64,000 bases of DNA from Gordonia insulae (lineage in GTDB: Bacteria > Actinomycetota > Actinomycetes > Mycobacteriales > Mycobacteriaceae): NCBI RefSeq assembly GCF_003855095.1, contig NZ_CP033972.1, positions 1,550,001-1,614,000 of the forward strand, written 5' to 3'. The translations under genes and the position numbers were made by a program. The notes under the pieces were generated by a model that saw only the letters and a program-made list of their open reading frames with translations, searched no databases and was not told the origin of the DNA. Shown here piece by piece: positions 54,733-63,997 of the stretch. Position 1 is the stretch's first letter, and every line of letters starts with the position of its first letter.

Positions 54733-56099
54733 GACCCGACGGTAACGCGATCGATCACCAGAGGCGTGCGCTGCGGCGGATCGTCGCCCACCGACACGGC
54801 ATCGTCGAGCGCGGCCCGCGCCGCATCGAAGCGATCCGGGGTCTGTGTGTGCAGCGTGAACAACGGCTCCCCCGCCCGCACCCGGTCACCGGGCTTGGCG
54901 TGCAACGTGATCCCGGCCTCGGCCTGCACGGCCTGGCCGGGGACGGCGCGACCGGCGCCGAGGCGCCACGCGGCGACGCCGACCGCCATCGCATCCATCT
55001 CGGTGATGACGCCGCCCTGCGTCGCCGCGATGGTCTCGGTGTGCCGTGCCCGGGGCAGTGGGGCGTCGGGATCTCCGCCCTGCGCGGCGATCATCGCGCG
55101 CCAGGTGTCCATGGCGGCACCGCCGGCCAGGTGCTCCGCCGGATCGGCATCCGGCATGCCCGCGGCGTCGAGCATCTCACGGGCGAGGGCCAGCGTCAGC
55201 TCGACGACATCGTCGGGGCCACCGCCGGCGAGCACTTCCAAGGATTCGGCCACCTCGAGAGCGTTGCCCGCGGTCAGGCCGAGCGGGGTGCTCATGTCGG
55301 TGAGCAGGGCGCGCGTCCGCACGCCCGCGGACTCGCCGAGCCACACCATCGTCTCGGCGAGCTCCCGGCTCTGCGCCTCCTCCTTCAAGAAGGCGCCGCT
55401 ACCGAACTTGACGTCGAGGACCAGCGCACCGGTCCCCTCGGCGATCTTCTTGCTCATGATGGAGCTGGCCAGTAGCGGAATCGACTCGACCGTGCCGGTG
55501 ACGTCGCGCAGGGCGTAGAGCCGCCGATCGGCCGGCGCGAGATCGCCGCCGGCGGCGCACACCACCGCGCCCACCCGTTCGAGCTGCGCGGCCATGTCGG
55601 CGGAACCGACCTCGGCCCGCCATCCCGGGATGGACTCGAGTTTGTCCAGGGTGCCGCCGGTGTGGCCGAGACCTCGACCGGACAACTGCGGCACCGCCAC
55701 CCCGAACGAGGCGACGAGCGGGGCCAGCGGGAGGGTGATCTTGTCGCCAACACCGCCGGTCGAGTGCTTGTCGACGGTGACCATCGGCCGGCCGTCCCGC
55801 CGCAGGCCCGAGAAGTCCATCCGGCGCCCGCTGTCGATCATGGCCTGCGTCCAGGTGGCGATCTCCCGACGACTCATGCCGCGGAGCAGGATCGCCATCA
55901 GCAGCGCCGACATCTGCTCTTCGGCGACCACGTCGCCGCTCCCGCTCCCGCTGCGCGCGTAGCGGTCGACGATCCACCGGATCTGCGCGTCACTCAGCTC
56001 CCCACCGTCACGCTTGGTCCAGATGACCGAGATGGTGTCGATGACCTCGCGGACGCGCGCCGGGTCGCCTGCGGCATCGGCACGATCGGCGGCGCTCAT
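54729..56099 (-). CDS. deoA: Thymidine phosphorylase
   Basis: A 456-aa pyrimidine nucleoside phosphorylase cleaving thymidine or deoxyuridine. [12 protein letters not shown] is the phosphate-binding signature, [14 protein letters not shown] and [11 protein letters not shown] follow. ATG 56099 is used because it overlaps cdd by 4 nt (ATGA) and begins MSAAD; the upstream open frame overlaps cdd fully. Confidence 0.95.
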   Translation of the reverse strand: MSAADRADAAGDPARVREVIDTISVIWTKRDGGELSDAQIRWIVDRYARSGSGSGDVVAEEQMSALLMAILLRGMSRREIATWTQAMIDSGRRMDFSGLRRDGRPMVTVDKHSTGGVGDKITLPLAPLVASFGVAVPQLSGRGLGHTGGTLDKLESIPGWRAEVGSADMAAQLERVGAVVCAAGGDLAPADRRLYALRDVTGTVESIPLLASSIMSKKIAEGTGALVLDVKFGSGAFLKEEAQSRELAETMVWLGESAGVRTRALLTDMSTPLGLTAGNALEVAESLEVLAGGGPDDVVELTLALAREMLDAAGMPDADPAEHLAGGAAMDTWRAMIAAQGGDPDAPLPRARHTETIAATQGGVITEMDAMAVGVAAWRLGAGRAVPGQAVQAEAGITLHAKPGDRVRAGEPLFTLHTQTPDRFDAARAALDDAVSVGDDPPQRTPLVIDRVTVGS

Positions 56100-56497
56100 C
56101 GTCCGGCCGCCAGGTCGTCCGGACCGAATGCGTCGGGCAGCAGGTGACCCAGGGTCGTCGGACCACCGCGGTGATCCACGGCCAACCCGGCCCCGCCGTG
56201 TTCCAACAGGACCTGACGACACCGCCCGCACGGCATCAGCACCTCGCCACGGGCATCGCACACCGACACGGCGACGAGGCGTCGGGAACCGGTTCCGACG
56301 AGGTGGGCGACCAGCGCGACCTCGGCGCAGATGCCGAGGCCGTATGAGACATTTTCCACATTGCAACCCAGCACGATCCGACCGTCGTCGGTGATACCCG
56401 CCGCCCCCACCCCGAATCCCGAGTACGGGGCGTAGGCCCGGGCGATCATCGATTTTGCGTTGTCCCGCAACACATTCCAGTCAATGTCGGCCGTCAA
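56096..56497 (-). CDS. cdd: Cytidine deaminase
   Basis: A 133-aa zinc deaminase that converts cytidine to uridine. Zinc site: Cys in ICAEV and PCGRC; catalytic Glu in CAEV; N-terminal YAPYSGFGVGAA. First gene of the salvage operon and divergent from sdhC. Confidence 0.95.
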   Translation of the reverse strand: MTADIDWNVLRDNAKSMIARAYAPYSGFGVGAAGITDDGRIVLGCNVENVSYGLGICAEVALVAHLVGTGSRRLVAVSVCDARGEVLMPCGRCRQVLLEHGGAGLAVDHRGGPTTLGHLLPDAFGPDDLAAGR

Positions 56498-56557
56498 CCG
56501 AACCCCTCACAATCTCCTGGCGACGCTCAAGATGTGACATCCCTTACCATCACAAAC

Positions 56558-56576
56558 CTTGGTAAGGCAAACCTAA
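56558..56576. promoter_or_regulatory. Iron-box-like IdeR/DtxR site between cdd and sdhC
   Basis: The 19-mer CTTGGTAAGGCAAACCTAA matches the iron-box consensus TTAGGTTAGSCTAACCTAA at 15 of 19 positions. It lies about 145 bp upstream of sdhC and 60 bp upstream of cdd, in an otherwise AT-enriched 224-bp divergent region. CCTTACC at 56542-56548 forms an inverted pair with GGTAAGG at 56561-56567, partly overlapping the box. Confidence 0.5.
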
Positions 56577-56721
56577 GTCGAGATCAGTTGCCGCTCAAAT
56601 CGGTTCGGGCAATTTACGCCCCGGCTCAGCATAGGTTTAAAGTCTCTTCCATGGGTCCACGGCCGAGCCTGATAATGCCGACTCGGCACATCCATCGACG
56701 CTGTTGGAGGCCAATTTCCCG

Positions 56722-57129
56722 ATGAGCACCCCGACCGAGGTAGCACCGGAGCCGGTGCGCAAACGCTCCCTGTATCGCGGCGACCCAGGCATGTGGTCGT
56801 GGGTGCTGCACCGGATCACCGGTGTCACCATCTTCTTCTTCTTGTTCGTCCACGTGCTGGACACCGCGGTGATCCGGATCGATCCGAACAAGTACTCCGA
56901 GGTCATCGAGACCTACAAGACGCCGCTCATCGGCCTGATGGAGATCGCGCTCGTCGCCTGCGTGCTCTACCACGCGTTCAACGGCGTCCGCATCATCCTG
57001 ATCGACTTCTGGTCGAAGGGACCCAAGTACCAGCGTCAGATGCTGTGGGTGATCGTGGGCATCTTCGTCATCGTGTTCGGCGCAGCGGCCATCCGCCTGC
57101 TGCAGATCCTGATCACCCACTCGTTCTAG
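56722..57129 (+). CDS. sdhC: Succinate dehydrogenase cytochrome b subunit
   Basis: A 135-aa membrane anchor with three helices; SWVLHRITGVTIFFFLF and a later YHAFNGVR supply conserved His for heme and quinone. GGAGG lies 11 nt before the ATG. First gene of sdhCDAB. Confidence 0.92.
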   Translation: MSTPTEVAPEPVRKRSLYRGDPGMWSWVLHRITGVTIFFFLFVHVLDTAVIRIDPNKYSEVIETYKTPLIGLMEIALVACVLYHAFNGVRIILIDFWSKGPKYQRQMLWVIVGIFVIVFGAAAIRLLQILITHSF

Positions 57130-57139
57130 GAGGCACCTG

Positions 57140-57598
57140 ATGACTGCATCGCAAGCAACTCCGGGTGCCGCCAAGACCCTGGGCACCCAGTACGACCGGC
57201 CCGCGAGCCTGGACAACCCGCGTTCGCCCCGCATGCGCAAGGGCGGCAACTTCGAGAAGTACGCATGGCTGTTCATGCGTTTCTCCGGCCTGGCGCTGAT
57301 CATCCTCACCATCGGCCACATGTTCATCATGCTGGCCTGGGATGACGGCGTGCACCGCATCGACGCGTCGTTCGTGGCGGCACGCTGGCGCGAACCCTTC
57401 TGGCAGGTCTGGGATCTCACCATGCTGTGGCTGGCCCAACTGCACGGCGGCAACGGTGTGCGGACGGTGATCGCGGACTACTCGCGCAAGGACTCCACCC
57501 GCTTCTGGCTGAACGTGCTGCTCGGCATCTCGATGATCCTGGTGCTCGTGCTCGGCTCGTACGCCCTGCTGACCTTCGACGTGAACAGCGTCGGCTAG
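57140..57598 (+). CDS. sdhD: Succinate dehydrogenase hydrophobic membrane anchor
   Basis: A 152-aa protein with three transmembrane helices; conserved His in TIGHMFIML and AQLHGGNGVRTV. The ATG is preceded by AGGAGG. It pairs with SdhC in the membrane. Confidence 0.92.
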   Translation: MTASQATPGAAKTLGTQYDRPASLDNPRSPRMRKGGNFEKYAWLFMRFSGLALIILTIGHMFIMLAWDDGVHRIDASFVAARWREPFWQVWDLTMLWLAQLHGGNGVRTVIADYSRKDSTRFWLNVLLGISMILVLVLGSYALLTFDVNSVG

Positions 57599-57615
57599 AG
57601 GAGATTGACGGACAC

Positions 57616-59370
57616 ATGCAGGAACATCGCTATGACGTGGTCATCGTGGGCGCCGGCGGCGCCGGGATGCGTGCCGCCATCGAATCGGCGCCGCGCGCCC
57701 GCACCGCGGTTCTGACGAAGCTCTACCCCACCCGCAGCCACACCGGCGCGGCGCAGGGCGGCATGTGCGCCGCCCTCGCCAACGTCGAGGAGGACAACTG
57801 GGAGTGGCACACCTTCGACACCGTCAAGGGCGGTGACTACCTCGCCGACCAGGACGCGGTGGAGATCATGGCCAAGGAGGCCATCGACGCCGTCCTCGAC
57901 CTGGAGAAGATGGGGCTGCCGTTCAACCGGACGCCCGAGGGCAAGATCGACCAGCGCCGGTTCGGCGGCCACACGCGCGACCACGGCAAGTCGCCGGTTC
58001 GGCGCGCCTGCTACGCCGCAGACCGCACCGGCCACATGATCCTGCAGACCCTGTATCAGAACTGCGTCAAGCACGACGTCGAGTTCTTCAACGAGTTCTA
58101 CGCCCTCGACATCTGTCTCGGTGAGAACGCCGAGGGCGAGACCGTCGCCACCGGCGTCGTCGCCTACGAGCTGTCGACCGGCGAGATCCACGTGTTCCAC
58201 GCGAAATCGATCGTCTTCGCGACCGGCGGTTCGGGACGCATGTACAAGACCACCTCCAATGCGCACACCCTCACCGGTGATGGCATGGGGATCATCTTCC
58301 GCAAGGGACTTCCCTTGGAGGACATGGAGTTCCATCAGTTCCATCCGACCGGTCTGGCCGGCCTGGGCATCCTCATCTCCGAAGCCGTGCGCGGCGAGGG
58401 TGGCATCCTGCGCAACGCCGACGGCGAACGTTTCATGGAGCGCTACGCGCCCACCATCAAGGACCTCGCACCCCGCGACATCGTGGCGCGATCGATGGTG
58501 CTCGAGGTCCTCGAGGGACGCGGGGCGGGACCGAACAAGGATTACGTCTACATCGACGTCACCCACCTCGGTGAGGACGTGCTGAACGAGAAGCTGCCCG
58601 ACATCACCGAGTTCGCCCGTACGTATCTCGGCGTCGACCCGGTCACCGAGTACGTCCCGGTGTATCCGACCTGTCACTACGTGATGGGTGGCATCCCGAC
58701 GAATATCGAGGGCCAGGTCCTCAAGGACAACGACACCGTGGTGCACGGCCTCTACGCCGCCGGTGAGTGCGCCTGCGTGTCGGTGCACGGAGCCAACCGC
58801 CTCGGCACCAACTCGCTGCTCGACATCAACGTCTTCGGGCGCCGCGCCGGCATCGCCGCAGCCGAGTACGCCAACTCCGCCGACTTCGTCGAGTTGCCGG
58901 AGAATCCGACCGACCTGGTCGACAACTGGCTCGAGCTGATGCTGTCGGATCACGGACACGAACGCGTCGCCGACATCCGCACCGAACTCCAGGTGACGAT
59001 GGACAACAACGCGTCGGTGTTCCGCACCGAGGAGACCCTCAAGCAGGCTCTCACCGACGTCCACGCACTCAAGGAGCGCTACGCACACGTCCGTGTCCAT
59101 GACAAGGGCAAACGTTTCAACAGCGACCTGCTCGAGGCCATCGAGCTGGGCTTCCTGCTGGAGATGGCCGAGGTGACCGTGGTGGGCGCACTGAACCGCA
59201 AGGAGTCCCGTGGCGGTCACGCCCGCGAGGACTACCCCGACCGCGATGACGTCAACTACATGCGCCACACGATGGCCTACAAGAAGGGCACCGACCTTCT
59301 CTCGGACATCGAATTGGACTACAAGCCCGTGGTGCAGACCCGCTACGAGCCGATGGAGCGTAAGTACTGA
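57616..59370 (+). CDS. sdhA: Succinate dehydrogenase flavoprotein subunit
   Basis: A 584-aa flavoprotein. His42 (RSHTGAAQGG) is the covalent FAD site. VGAGGAGMRAA is the Rossmann motif and HGANRLGTNSLLD the C-terminal signature. Catalyses succinate oxidation to fumarate, linking the TCA cycle to the quinone pool. Stop overlaps the sdhB start. Confidence 0.97.
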   Translation: MQEHRYDVVIVGAGGAGMRAAIESAPRARTAVLTKLYPTRSHTGAAQGGMCAALANVEEDNWEWHTFDTVKGGDYLADQDAVEIMAKEAIDAVLDLEKMGLPFNRTPEGKIDQRRFGGHTRDHGKSPVRRACYAADRTGHMILQTLYQNCVKHDVEFFNEFYALDICLGENAEGETVATGVVAYELSTGEIHVFHAKSIVFATGGSGRMYKTTSNAHTLTGDGMGIIFRKGLPLEDMEFHQFHPTGLAGLGILISEAVRGEGGILRNADGERFMERYAPTIKDLAPRDIVARSMVLEVLEGRGAGPNKDYVYIDVTHLGEDVLNEKLPDITEFARTYLGVDPVTEYVPVYPTCHYVMGGIPTNIEGQVLKDNDTVVHGLYAAGECACVSVHGANRLGTNSLLDINVFGRRAGIAAAEYANSADFVELPENPTDLVDNWLELMLSDHGHERVADIRTELQVTMDNNASVFRTEETLKQALTDVHALKERYAHVRVHDKGKRFNSDLLEAIELGFLLEMAEVTVVGALNRKESRGGHAREDYPDRDDVNYMRHTMAYKKGTDLLSDIELDYKPVVQTRYEPMERKY

Positions 59371-60173
59371 TGACAGCGATCATGGAGAACCCCGCGCCCG
59401 CGTCAGACGAGCCGCCACTGCCTCCGGTGCCGGACGAGGCCACCATGGTGACCTTGAAGATCTTCCGGTTCAATCCGGAGAACCCCGACGCCCAGGGCTT
59501 CGAGAGCTTCCGCGTCCCGGCCCTGCCGACCGACCGTCTGCTCAACCTGCTCCTGTACGTGAAGGGCTACCTCGACGGCACCCTCACCTTCCGGCGCAGC
59601 TGCGCCCACGGGGTCTGCGGCTCCGACGCCATGCGCATCAACGGTGTCAACCGCCTGGCCTGCAAGCTCCTCATGAAGGACATGCTCCCGGCGAGAAAGG
59701 GCGATGGGGACAAGGGCAAGGAGATCACCATCACCATCGAGCCCATCAAGGGGCTGCCGGTGGAGAAGGATCTCGTGGTCGACATGGAGCCGTTCTTCGA
59801 CGCGTACCGCGCGATCAAGCCGTTCCTGATCACCAGCGGCAACGAGCCGACCCGTGAACGCATCCAGAGTCAGCACGACCGCGCGCGTTTCGACGACACC
59901 ACCAAGTGCATCCTGTGTGCCTGCTGCACCACCAGCTGTCCGGTGTTCTGGAACGAGGGCAGCTACTTCGGTCCCGCAGCCATCGTCAACGCGCACCGGT
60001 TCATCTTCGACAGCCGCGACGAAGCCGCGATCGAACGCCTCGACATCCTCAACGATGTCGACGGCGTCTGGCGCTGCCGCACCACCTTCAACTGCACCGA
60101 CGCCTGCCCTCGTGGCATCCAGGTGACCCAGGCGATCCAAGAGGTCAAGCGCGCCCTGATGTTCTCGCGCTGA
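59370..60173 (+). CDS. sdhB: Succinate dehydrogenase iron-sulfur subunit
   Basis: A 267-aa protein with a plant-type 2Fe-2S site (Cys78, Cys83, then Asp85 in CGSD, and Cys98) and Cys-rich CILCACCTTSCPVFW and CTDACPRG motifs for the other two clusters. Asp at the third 2Fe-2S position also occurs in E. coli SdhB. It ends the operon before a strong hairpin. Confidence 0.96.
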   Translation: MTAIMENPAPASDEPPLPPVPDEATMVTLKIFRFNPENPDAQGFESFRVPALPTDRLLNLLLYVKGYLDGTLTFRRSCAHGVCGSDAMRINGVNRLACKLLMKDMLPARKGDGDKGKEITITIEPIKGLPVEKDLVVDMEPFFDAYRAIKPFLITSGNEPTRERIQSQHDRARFDDTTKCILCACCTTSCPVFWNEGSYFGPAAIVNAHRFIFDSRDEAAIERLDILNDVDGVWRCRTTFNCTDACPRGIQVTQAIQEVKRALMFSR

Positions 60174-60239
60174 CCGGCATCGATCGCCGACCGGCGGGTC
60201 GCGCCGCACCCGCCGCCGCAGACTTCTCTCTGCAGCCCC

Positions 60240-60276
60240 GACTCCGCCCCTCCCACAGCCCGGGAGGGGCGGAGTC
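60240..60276 (+). terminator. Strong intrinsic-type terminator after sdhCDAB
   Basis: A perfect 15-bp stem (GACTCCGCCCCTCCC / GGGAGGGGCGGAGTC) with a 7-nt loop lies 66 nt after sdhB. No U tract follows, as in many actinobacterial L-shaped terminators. Confidence 0.85.
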
Positions 60277-60315
60277 GTCTCTCGGGTGGAACCGACACGC
60301 ATCGGCCTGCGTCCA

Positions 60316-60735
60316 ATGATCATGACCCGCACCCGTTTCGTCATCGTCGGCCTGGTCCTCACCGTGATCCTCGGAGGGCTCCTCGCATCGGGCCACGGGG
60401 CGTCACCCGCCGACGCGAGCCCGCGCTATCCCGGCAACGGGGACCGCATCACCGTCGTCCTCACCTCGGACCGTCAGTACAACAGCGCGGTTTCCTGGTA
60501 CGACTCGCACAACCGGATGCGTCGGCAGAGCGACGTCCCACTCACCCGGTTCGACCGACGCACCCGCCTGTGGACGGGCTCGATGGTCTACACCAGCCGG
60601 GTCAGGCACCAGAAGATCGACACCCTCTTCCAGTCGAATGGCCGTTTTGCCCGTTGTGCCGTGTGGGTGAACAAGACGAAGGTTCGCGACACCACCGTCC
60701 GGTCGGCGCGATATGCGACCACGTACTGCCGCTGA
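60316..60735 (+). CDS. Small secreted MmpS-like beta-sandwich protein
   Basis: A 139-aa protein with an N-terminal hydrophobic signal (VIVGLVLTVILGGLLA) and a mature region that resembles MmpS-type domains in spacing (AVSWYDSHN, CAVWVNKTKV, SARYATTYC). Two Cys (CAV, YC) could pair outside the cell. ATG 60316 or 60322 are equally possible. No MmpL partner is nearby. Function unknown. Confidence 0.6.
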   Translation: MIMTRTRFVIVGLVLTVILGGLLASGHGASPADASPRYPGNGDRITVVLTSDRQYNSAVSWYDSHNRMRRQSDVPLTRFDRRTRLWTGSMVYTSRVRHQKIDTLFQSNGRFARCAVWVNKTKVRDTTVRSARYATTYCR

Positions 60736-60744
60736 GCAACTGAA

Positions 60745-60805
60745 TCCGTAGCAAATCCGACAGTTTCCGAGAGAATCTCTACTTAGCGCGCGCATCTGCT
60801 ACGGA
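60745..60805. promoter_or_regulatory. Paired 9-bp inverted repeat upstream of the APC permease gene
   Basis: TCCGTAGCA at 60745-60753 and its exact complement TGCTACGGA at 60797-60805 frame an AT-rich core with GAGA/TCTC near 60770-60780. The centre spacing is 52 bp, about five helical turns, which suits an operator pair for a looped repressor; it could also fold as a long hairpin. Confidence 0.4.
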
Positions 60806-60850
60806 AATCGTAGTCTTATCCCCACTATGGCCAGCTGAGTGGGAGACACG

Positions 60851-62356
60851 ATGTCAGAGACCGCACACGCCGAGATCCACGCCGGCGAGAAAGGGTTGCG
60901 CGCCGGGTCGATCGGACTTCTCGGCAACGTGATCATCGGCTTGTCGGCGGTCGCGCCCGCCTACAGCCTCGCCGCGACGCTCGGCTACGTCGTCGCCGCA
61001 GTGCACACCAAATCGCCGGCGATGTTCGTCATCGCGTTCATCCCCATGCTGCTGGTCGCCTTCGCGTATCGCGAGCTCTCGCGAGACACGCCGGACTGTG
61101 GCACCACCTTCACCTGGGGTACCAAGGCGTTCGGCCCCTGGATCGGGTGGATCGGCGGCTGGGGGCTCGCGGTGTCGGCGATCATCGTGCTCGCCAACGT
61201 CGCCGAGATCGCCGCCGTCTACCTGCTGATGTTCCTCGGGCTGGACTCGTGGGCGGAGAACCTGTGGATCAAGGTCCTGCTGGGCTGCTTCTTCATCGCC
61301 CTGATGACCTGGATCAGCATCCGGGGCATCGTCATCAGCGAGCGGATCCAGGCGGTGCTGATGTTCATCCAGTTCGCCGTCCTCATCCTGGCGAGCGTGA
61401 TCGCGCTGGTGAAAGTCGGGTTCGGCACGGCGGGCGACCAGGCGGTGACCCCGGAGATCGGCTGGCTCTGGCCGGGCGGACTCAGCCAGTCGGAGATCGC
61501 GGCGGCCGTCATCCTGTGCATCTTCATCTACTGGGGTTGGGATGCCTGCCTGGCGATCGGCGAGGAGACCAAGGATCCAGAGAAGACCCCGGGCCGCGCC
61601 GCGGTCATCACCTGCCTGATCCTGGTCGCCACCTATGTGCTGGTCGCCTATGCGGTGCAGGCGTTCTCCGGTTTCGGCGACACCGGCATCGGTCTGAACA
61701 ACCCGGAGAACACCGGCGACGTCCTGACGGTGCTCGGCGAGCCGGTCGCCGGGGGATTCATGGCCGCCGCGTTGCTGCTCACCGTGAGCGTGTCCGCGTT
61801 GTCGTCGACGCAGTCGACGATCCTGCCCACCGCTCGTGGCAGCCTCTCGATGGCGGTCTACAAGGCGCTGCCGGACAGGTTCGCCAGCATCCACCCGCGA
61901 TACATGACGCCGGCGTTCGGTACCGCCGTCATGGGCGGTTCGGCGCTCACGTTCTACCTGGTCCTCTCCCTGCTCAGCCAGGACACTCTCGGCGACTCCA
62001 TCGCGTCACTGGGACTCGCGGTAGCGTTCTACTACGGCATCACCGCGTTCGCCTGCACCTGGTACTTCCGTCGCACCCTCTTCCAGTCCGCGCGCAATTT
62101 CTTCATGCGCGGCCTGTTCCCCCTCCTGGGCGGCCTCGCGATGACGTGGGCCTTCGTCAAGAGCGCCATCGACATGATCGCTCCCGACTACGGTTCCACG
62201 TCGGTCGGCGGCATCGGCGGTGTGTTCATCCTGGGGGTGGGGATGCTGGTGCTCGGCATTCCGCTCATGCTCGCTTGTTTCGCGCACAACAGCAGCTTCT
62301 TCAAGGGCGAGACCCTCAACGCCGACACCGAAGTGAAGGTGCCCGATGTCTTCTGA
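60851..62356 (+). CDS. APC-family amino acid permease
   Basis: A 501-aa amino acid-polyamine-organocation permease with about 12 membrane helices; NVIIGLSAVAPAYSLAATLG is the substrate-binding first helix. Substrate unknown. The ATG is used because GGAG lies 6 nt upstream, inside the slightly longer open frame. Its end overlaps the universal stress protein start by 11 nt. Confidence 0.85.
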   Translation: MSETAHAEIHAGEKGLRAGSIGLLGNVIIGLSAVAPAYSLAATLGYVVAAVHTKSPAMFVIAFIPMLLVAFAYRELSRDTPDCGTTFTWGTKAFGPWIGWIGGWGLAVSAIIVLANVAEIAAVYLLMFLGLDSWAENLWIKVLLGCFFIALMTWISIRGIVISERIQAVLMFIQFAVLILASVIALVKVGFGTAGDQAVTPEIGWLWPGGLSQSEIAAAVILCIFIYWGWDACLAIGEETKDPEKTPGRAAVITCLILVATYVLVAYAVQAFSGFGDTGIGLNNPENTGDVLTVLGEPVAGGFMAAALLLTVSVSALSSTQSTILPTARGSLSMAVYKALPDRFASIHPRYMTPAFGTAVMGGSALTFYLVLSLLSQDTLGDSIASLGLAVAFYYGITAFACTWYFRRTLFQSARNFFMRGLFPLLGGLAMTWAFVKSAIDMIAPDYGSTSVGGIGGVFILGVGMLVLGIPLMLACFAHNSSFFKGETLNADTEVKVPDVF

Positions 62357-63278
62357 GCCCGCCTCCCCTGCTCCCCGTCGCTCCGCTCGCCCCCACACCC
62401 CCCATAGCTCCGCTCGCCCCCGCCCCCGCCTCGCGGTCGGCTACCTTGCCACGCCGTCGGGGGCCGACGGAGTGACCCTCGCCGTGGCCCTCGCCCGCGC
62501 CACCGGCGCGGCCATCGACCTCATCTGCGTGGTACATCCCGTCGAGTACGACGGTCACCCCGGACTCGACGAATATCGGGAACGCCTGGAGAACCAGGCC
62601 GCCCAGTGGCTCCTCGACGGTGCGGCCGCGATCCCCGACGACATCGAGACCCGCACCATCGTGACCGTCGACGACTCGTTCGCCGACGGCCTGGTCACCA
62701 TGGCGCAACAGTCGGGTGCGGCGATGATCGTCGTCGGCGGGACCGGTGACGGCCTCGTGCGCCGCCACTCCCTCGGGACCGTGAGCACCGCACTCGTGCA
62801 CTCCTCTCCCCTGCCCGTCGCGCTGGCGCCGCGCGGATACGCCGAACGGACCGAGGCGCGGTTCGATTCGGTGACCGTCGCGGTGTCCAGCAAGCCCGGC
62901 CGCAGCGACCCGCTCCCGTTCGCGGTCGCGCTCGCCGAACAGGGCGGCCTCGACCTCCGTCTGCTCTCACTGGTGTCGATCGACGCCCCGTTCGACGACG
63001 AGACCCCGCGCGCCGCGCGTGAGCGGCAGATCGGGGTCGCCGAGAAACTGCTGGCGGACACCCGGGCCACCGTGCCCGACGAGCTGGACGTCGACGTCCT
63101 CGTGGCCGACGGTGCCACCCTCGATGAAGCGCTGGACAACCTTCCCTGGGACGACGGGGACATCGTCGCCGTCGGTTCGGGCCATCTCGGCGCCGCCAAC
63201 CGGGTGTTCCTGGGCAGTACCGCGGCGCGCATCCTCCGGTGGACCACCGCGCCGGTGGTCGTGGTGCCCCGGCCCTGA
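62346..63278 (+). CDS. Tandem universal stress protein
   Basis: A 310-aa protein with two USP domains (about 30-165 and 175-310). The second ends with VVGSGHLGAANRVFLGSTAARI-like ATP-binding (here VAVGSGHLG and GSTAARILRWTTAPVVVV), and the first has VVGGTGDG and SLGTVSTALVHSS, so both may bind nucleotide. The N-terminal 28 residues are low-complexity, encoded by a GCTCCGCTCGCCCCC repeat. Co-transcribed with the permease. Confidence 0.85.
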   Translation: MSSEPASPAPRRSARPHTPHSSARPRPRLAVGYLATPSGADGVTLAVALARATGAAIDLICVVHPVEYDGHPGLDEYRERLENQAAQWLLDGAAAIPDDIETRTIVTVDDSFADGLVTMAQQSGAAMIVVGGTGDGLVRRHSLGTVSTALVHSSPLPVALAPRGYAERTEARFDSVTVAVSSKPGRSDPLPFAVALAEQGGLDLRLLSLVSIDAPFDDETPRAARERQIGVAEKLLADTRATVPDELDVDVLVADGATLDEALDNLPWDDGDIVAVGSGHLGAANRVFLGSTAARILRWTTAPVVVVPRP

Positions 63279-63997
63279 TGATGGCGACCCCGACGATCCT
63301 CGAACTGCGCCATGCCGAATGCGAGTCGCCGGGCGCCTACGGTGCCGGTCTGGTCGATGTCGCGAGCATCCACACGGTGCGGGCGTGGCGTGATCCGATC
63401 CCCGACGACCCCGCACCGTACGCGGCCATCATCGTGATGGGCGGACCGATGGGGACCGACGACGGTCCGTCGATTCCGTGGATCGACGACGAGATCGCCT
63501 TGCTGCGCCGTGCGATCGCCGCGGGCACACCCATCTGGGGCGCATGTCTTGGCTCCCAGTTGCTGGCCAGTGCACTCGGCGCGGAGATCACCACCGGACC
63601 GGCGCCGGAGATGGGCATCGTCGACATCACGCTCACCGACGACGGCCTGCACGACCCGGTGTGGTCCGGGCACGGGGACACCACTTTCCCTGCGCTGCAA
63701 TGGCATTTCGACACCTTCGCGGTGCCCGAGGGTGCCACGCTGTTGGCATCGTCGGCGGCCTACCCGAATCAGTTGTTCCGCCATGGGAGTTGCTACGGCA
63801 TCCAATTCCACCTCGAGGTGGACGCGGTCGTGCTGGAGGACTGGCTCGCCGTCGACGACTACCGCACGGAGTTGATCGACCTGCTCGGCACCGACGGTGT
63901 GGCACACACGGTCGAGGAGATGTCGAGGATCGAGGGCGTGACGGTGCCACTGGCGATGAGCGCGATACGGCGCTGGTTCGACCTGTTCGTCGCCTGA
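63278..63997 (+). CDS. Class I glutamine amidotransferase-like protein
   Basis: A 239-aa stand-alone GATase: the nucleophile elbow GACLGSQ, the VMGGPMG oxyanion loop and the IQFHLEV His-Glu pair complete the catalytic triad. Often annotated GMP synthase-like; the acceptor is unknown. Its ATG shares one base with the USP stop. Complete within the window. Confidence 0.85.
   Translation: MMATPTILELRHAECESPGAYGAGLVDVASIHTVRAWRDPIPDDPAPYAAIIVMGGPMGTDDGPSIPWIDDEIALLRRAIAAGTPIWGACLGSQLLASALGAEITTGPAPEMGIVDITLTDDGLHDPVWSGHGDTTFPALQWHFDTFAVPEGATLLASSAAYPNQLFRHGSCYGIQFHLEVDAVVLEDWLAVDDYRTELIDLLGTDGVAHTVEEMSRIEGVTVPLAMSAIRRWFDLFVA

Noticed and set aside
59370..60173. SdhB as defective because the third 2Fe-2S Cys is Asp (CGSD)
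   Set aside because: The same Asp is found in other functional SdhB proteins, including that of E. coli.
62357..62420. The GCTCCGCTCGCCCCC repeat as a mobile-element end
   Set aside because: Only two copies, inside the low-complexity start of the universal stress protein gene; explained by slippage.
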